From contig VHIT02000054.1 of assembly GCA_009768925.2 (NCBI GenBank), positions 1 through 64,000 of the forward strand: a DNA stretch of 64,000 bases, in the 5' to 3' direction. The stretch is from Cryptosporidium bovis. Lineage: Eukaryota > Apicomplexa > Conoidasida > Eucoccidiorida > Cryptosporidiidae. Below are positions 62,379-64,000 of this stretch, one piece after another. Both the position numbers and the translations under genes were made by a program. A model generated the notes under the pieces. That model made no database searches and was not told the origin of the DNA. It saw nothing but the letters and a program-made list of their open reading frames with translations. The first letter of the stretch is position 1; every line of letters begins with the position of its first letter.

Positions 62379-63242
62379 ATGGTTTCAGAAGAAGTAGAGA
62401 AAGAACTGGGTGTTGGATGTGTAAATAATAGTCTGAAAAAAAAGTGCAGCAGTTGTAATAATGAATTCAAGTACAAATGTCCGGCCTGTGACGCGAGATC
62501 GTGTAGTTTAGAGTGTGTAAGAATGCATAAGAGAATAACAGGTTGTGATGGAAATTATTTGAACAAGCATATTAGCAGGGATATAACAATAAACCAATAT
62601 ACAGTGAATGATTTAGTTAGAGATCATAACTTTTTGCAGGAAGTTCGAAGAGGAATAGCAGGAGTCAAAGGAAATAATGGTGTTGAATTCAAAACCAGAA
62701 CGGATTCAAACATACGAAAAAGTTTAAAGAACCAAACTAAATTAAGAAGGCAGACTCCAATACCCTTACTAACGAAAGCTTGTAGCAAAAGGAATATCAG
62801 GATATCATTTTGTCCAGTAAGTGGAATGCAAATAAGAAAACAAAACACGACTTATTATGACAAAAAAAATGATCATTTGTACTGGAAAATAGAGTTTAAC
62901 ATATTTAAAAGAGAATGTACAGACATTAGGAGTGAGATTGAGGGCGTAAATGATATTTCGTATGTAAATAAAGCTGAGAGAATAAATGAAGATAAAAACT
63001 GTGTCATGTTCAGGAAAATTCAAATAGACAATATTTCTGAAGAAGAAAAAGTATCAGAAAGATTGAGTAGAATATCTGATAGCTTAAGCAATGCAAATAT
63101 ATGCTATTTATGTGGCACTAGTAATGTAGATGATAGCAGTGATGTAGCAGATATGAATAAATTAGATGTTAATAAAACATTTAGGGAAAATTTTAGTGGA
63201 AAGAAAATGGTTGAATTCCCAAGAATAAAAGTAGTTATTTAA
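62379..63242 (+). CDS. ZNHIT6: BCD1/ZNHIT6, box C/D snoRNP assembly factor
   Basis: 287 residues. An HIT-type zinc finger opens the protein: KCSSCNNEFKYKCPACDARS, CSLECVRMHKRITGC, with the eight Cys/His ligands in place. Next come VNDLVRDHNFLQEVRRG, the BCD1 helix after the finger, and LLTKACSKRNIRISFCPVSG followed by QNTTYYDKKNDHLYWKIEF, which matches the C-terminal BCD1 domain (R-I-L-FLP-GM-KR--N-T-YD-K---W-VE). BCD1 is needed to assemble NOP58/NOP56/SNU13 on box C/D snoRNAs with R2TP, so the PIH1 gene here is a plausible partner. A CxxC near the C-terminus (CYLCGTSN) is extra. Confidence 0.92.
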   Translation: MVSEEVEKELGVGCVNNSLKKKCSSCNNEFKYKCPACDARSCSLECVRMHKRITGCDGNYLNKHISRDITINQYTVNDLVRDHNFLQEVRRGIAGVKGNNGVEFKTRTDSNIRKSLKNQTKLRRQTPIPLLTKACSKRNIRISFCPVSGMQIRKQNTTYYDKKNDHLYWKIEFNIFKRECTDIRSEIEGVNDISYVNKAERINEDKNCVMFRKIQIDNISEEEKVSERLSRISDSLSNANICYLCGTSNVDDSSDVADMNKLDVNKTFRENFSGKKMVEFPRIKVVI

Positions 63243-63346
63243 ATTTGAAGATATATGTAAATTAGACTGTGAGTTAAATACAGTAATAAAAAGAAAATGG
63301 CAAATAAGTTTATATTTTTATATTTAGTACTATACTATTTTAGAAA

Positions 63347-63964
63347 TTAAAGTTTTTCAATAATTTTTTCATCGAGTTTATTTGTATTGGAGTTAAATAG
63401 AACTTGATTATTGTTCAAAAATATATCGGATGATTCGAGTATCTTTTTGTCTATCTCCTGGGCTTGTATTGCACTTAACTCCTCCAGAAGTTCATTTTCG
63501 TTCATTGTAGGTAAAGACTGATTTATAATTTGCGATATCTCGTCGTGAATAAGTTGTTGTTCCTTTATACTGTCAGAAATTTTTTCTAATTTTTCAGTGT
63601 TTGTTGAAGACAAAATAGATTGATGGGCAAAAGCACTTGCAGATAGTGCTGACATTGTTATTTGTTGTGTTTTGGCAGTTTCCAAATTAAGTAGTTGTTG
63701 CTCCAGTAATAAGCTCGAGCTCAGTAATTTCTCTCTCTCTTGTGTTACAAGTTTTTTTCTTCTTAATACAAGCAATGCAGAGTTTTTGTCTCCTTGTAAT
63801 GCTAAGTTTGCTGCTTCGCTCTCTAATTTCTTTTCTTTTTCTTCCAAATCTTGTAAGGACTTTTGAATGGCTTCAGATGCTTTTAACGCCTTTTCTTGAG
63901 CAGCTTCAATATCAGATAGGGGGTCTACCTGGCTTTTTTCTTCTTTTTTCCTAAACAAAAACAT
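63347..63964 (-). CDS. SNF7/CHMP4-like ESCRT-III subunit
   Basis: 205 residues, normal for ESCRT-III. The N-terminal basic start MFLFRKKEEK is followed by long helices: AIQKSLQDLEEKEKKLESEA, ALLVLRRKKLVTQEREKLL (basic alpha2), LEQQLLNLETAKTQQ, then IKEQQLIHDEISQII and an acidic LLEELSAIQAQEIDKKIL. The order LETAK...EQQ--HDEIS---ELLEEL---Q-QEIDKK resembles CHMP4/SNF7 more than CHMP6, since MGNLF-type myristoylation is absent. It would form filaments that cut membrane necks in vesicle budding and division. CHMP6 remains possible. Confidence 0.8.
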   Translation of the reverse strand: MFLFRKKEEKSQVDPLSDIEAAQEKALKASEAIQKSLQDLEEKEKKLESEAANLALQGDKNSALLVLRRKKLVTQEREKLLSSSLLLEQQLLNLETAKTQQITMSALSASAFAHQSILSSTNTEKLEKISDSIKEQQLIHDEISQIINQSLPTMNENELLEELSAIQAQEIDKKILESSDIFLNNNQVLFNSNTNKLDEKIIEKL

Positions 63965-64000
63965 CCTTTATTTATTCTTTTTTTAATTGATAACTGCTTC

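Noticed and set aside
1-64000. Mobile elements, virus-derived elements, CRISPR arrays, tRNA and rRNA genes
   Set aside because: No transposase, reverse transcriptase, capsid gene, terminal repeat, spaced repeat array or tRNA/rRNA pattern was found by eye on either strand.

Overview
The window is nuclear DNA of a compact, AT-rich protist. The best fit is an apicomplexan, most likely Cryptosporidium or a close relative. This rests on Asn-rich low-complexity runs inside otherwise conserved proteins, short gene spacing, few and mostly short introns (65-245 bases where I could place them), genes resembling apicomplexan membrane-skeleton PH-fold proteins, and intergenic TGGCGCCA and TGCATGCA palindromes of the E2F-like and AP2-like types. 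The genus is inferred; I could not search databases.

Layout. 1-9.5 kb: 3' part of a giant multipass EF-hand membrane protein. 9.7-10.7 kb: a USB1-like U6 snRNA 3'-end nuclease. 11.1-12.1 kb: a GC-rich island holding two spliceosomal RNA genes, U4 on the plus strand and U5 on the minus strand, tail to tail. Each is preceded at the same distance by one shared promoter element. 12.7-30.4 kb: a single 5,909-residue Midasin (MDN1). 30.5-37 kb: a SEN34-like tRNA-splicing nuclease subunit, a spliced secreted protein, TTC1, and a spliced, probably N-myristoylated PH-like protein. 37-44.3 kb: a BRCT protein, a tiny spliced gene too short for simple ORF calling, thymidylate kinase with four exons, and two PH-fold (ISP-like) genes. 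45-54 kb: the DNL zinc finger protein ZIM17, a PIH1-domain protein, a DCAF7-like WD40 protein, a TLC-domain membrane protein, SLY1 and LSM1. 54.8-64 kb: ribosomal proteins eS17 and eS12, an ankyrin/SAM tail-anchored protein, dynactin p25 (DCTN5, three exons), a C1orf131-like basic protein, PRMT3, BCD1/ZNHIT6 and an SNF7/CHMP4 ESCRT-III subunit.

Common threads. RNA processing and ribosome assembly recur: U4, U5, USB1, LSM1, SEN34, MDN1, BCD1, PIH1, PRMT3 with eS17/eS12, and the C1orf131-like protein. Membrane traffic and the pellicle form a second theme: SLY1, SNF7, DCTN5 and the PH-like proteins. I see no CRISPR array, transposon, virus-derived element, tRNA or rRNA gene.

The strongest candidate for something new is the U4/U5 locus, with its shared promoter element and a GC-rich spacer whose base skew flips midway between the two genes.
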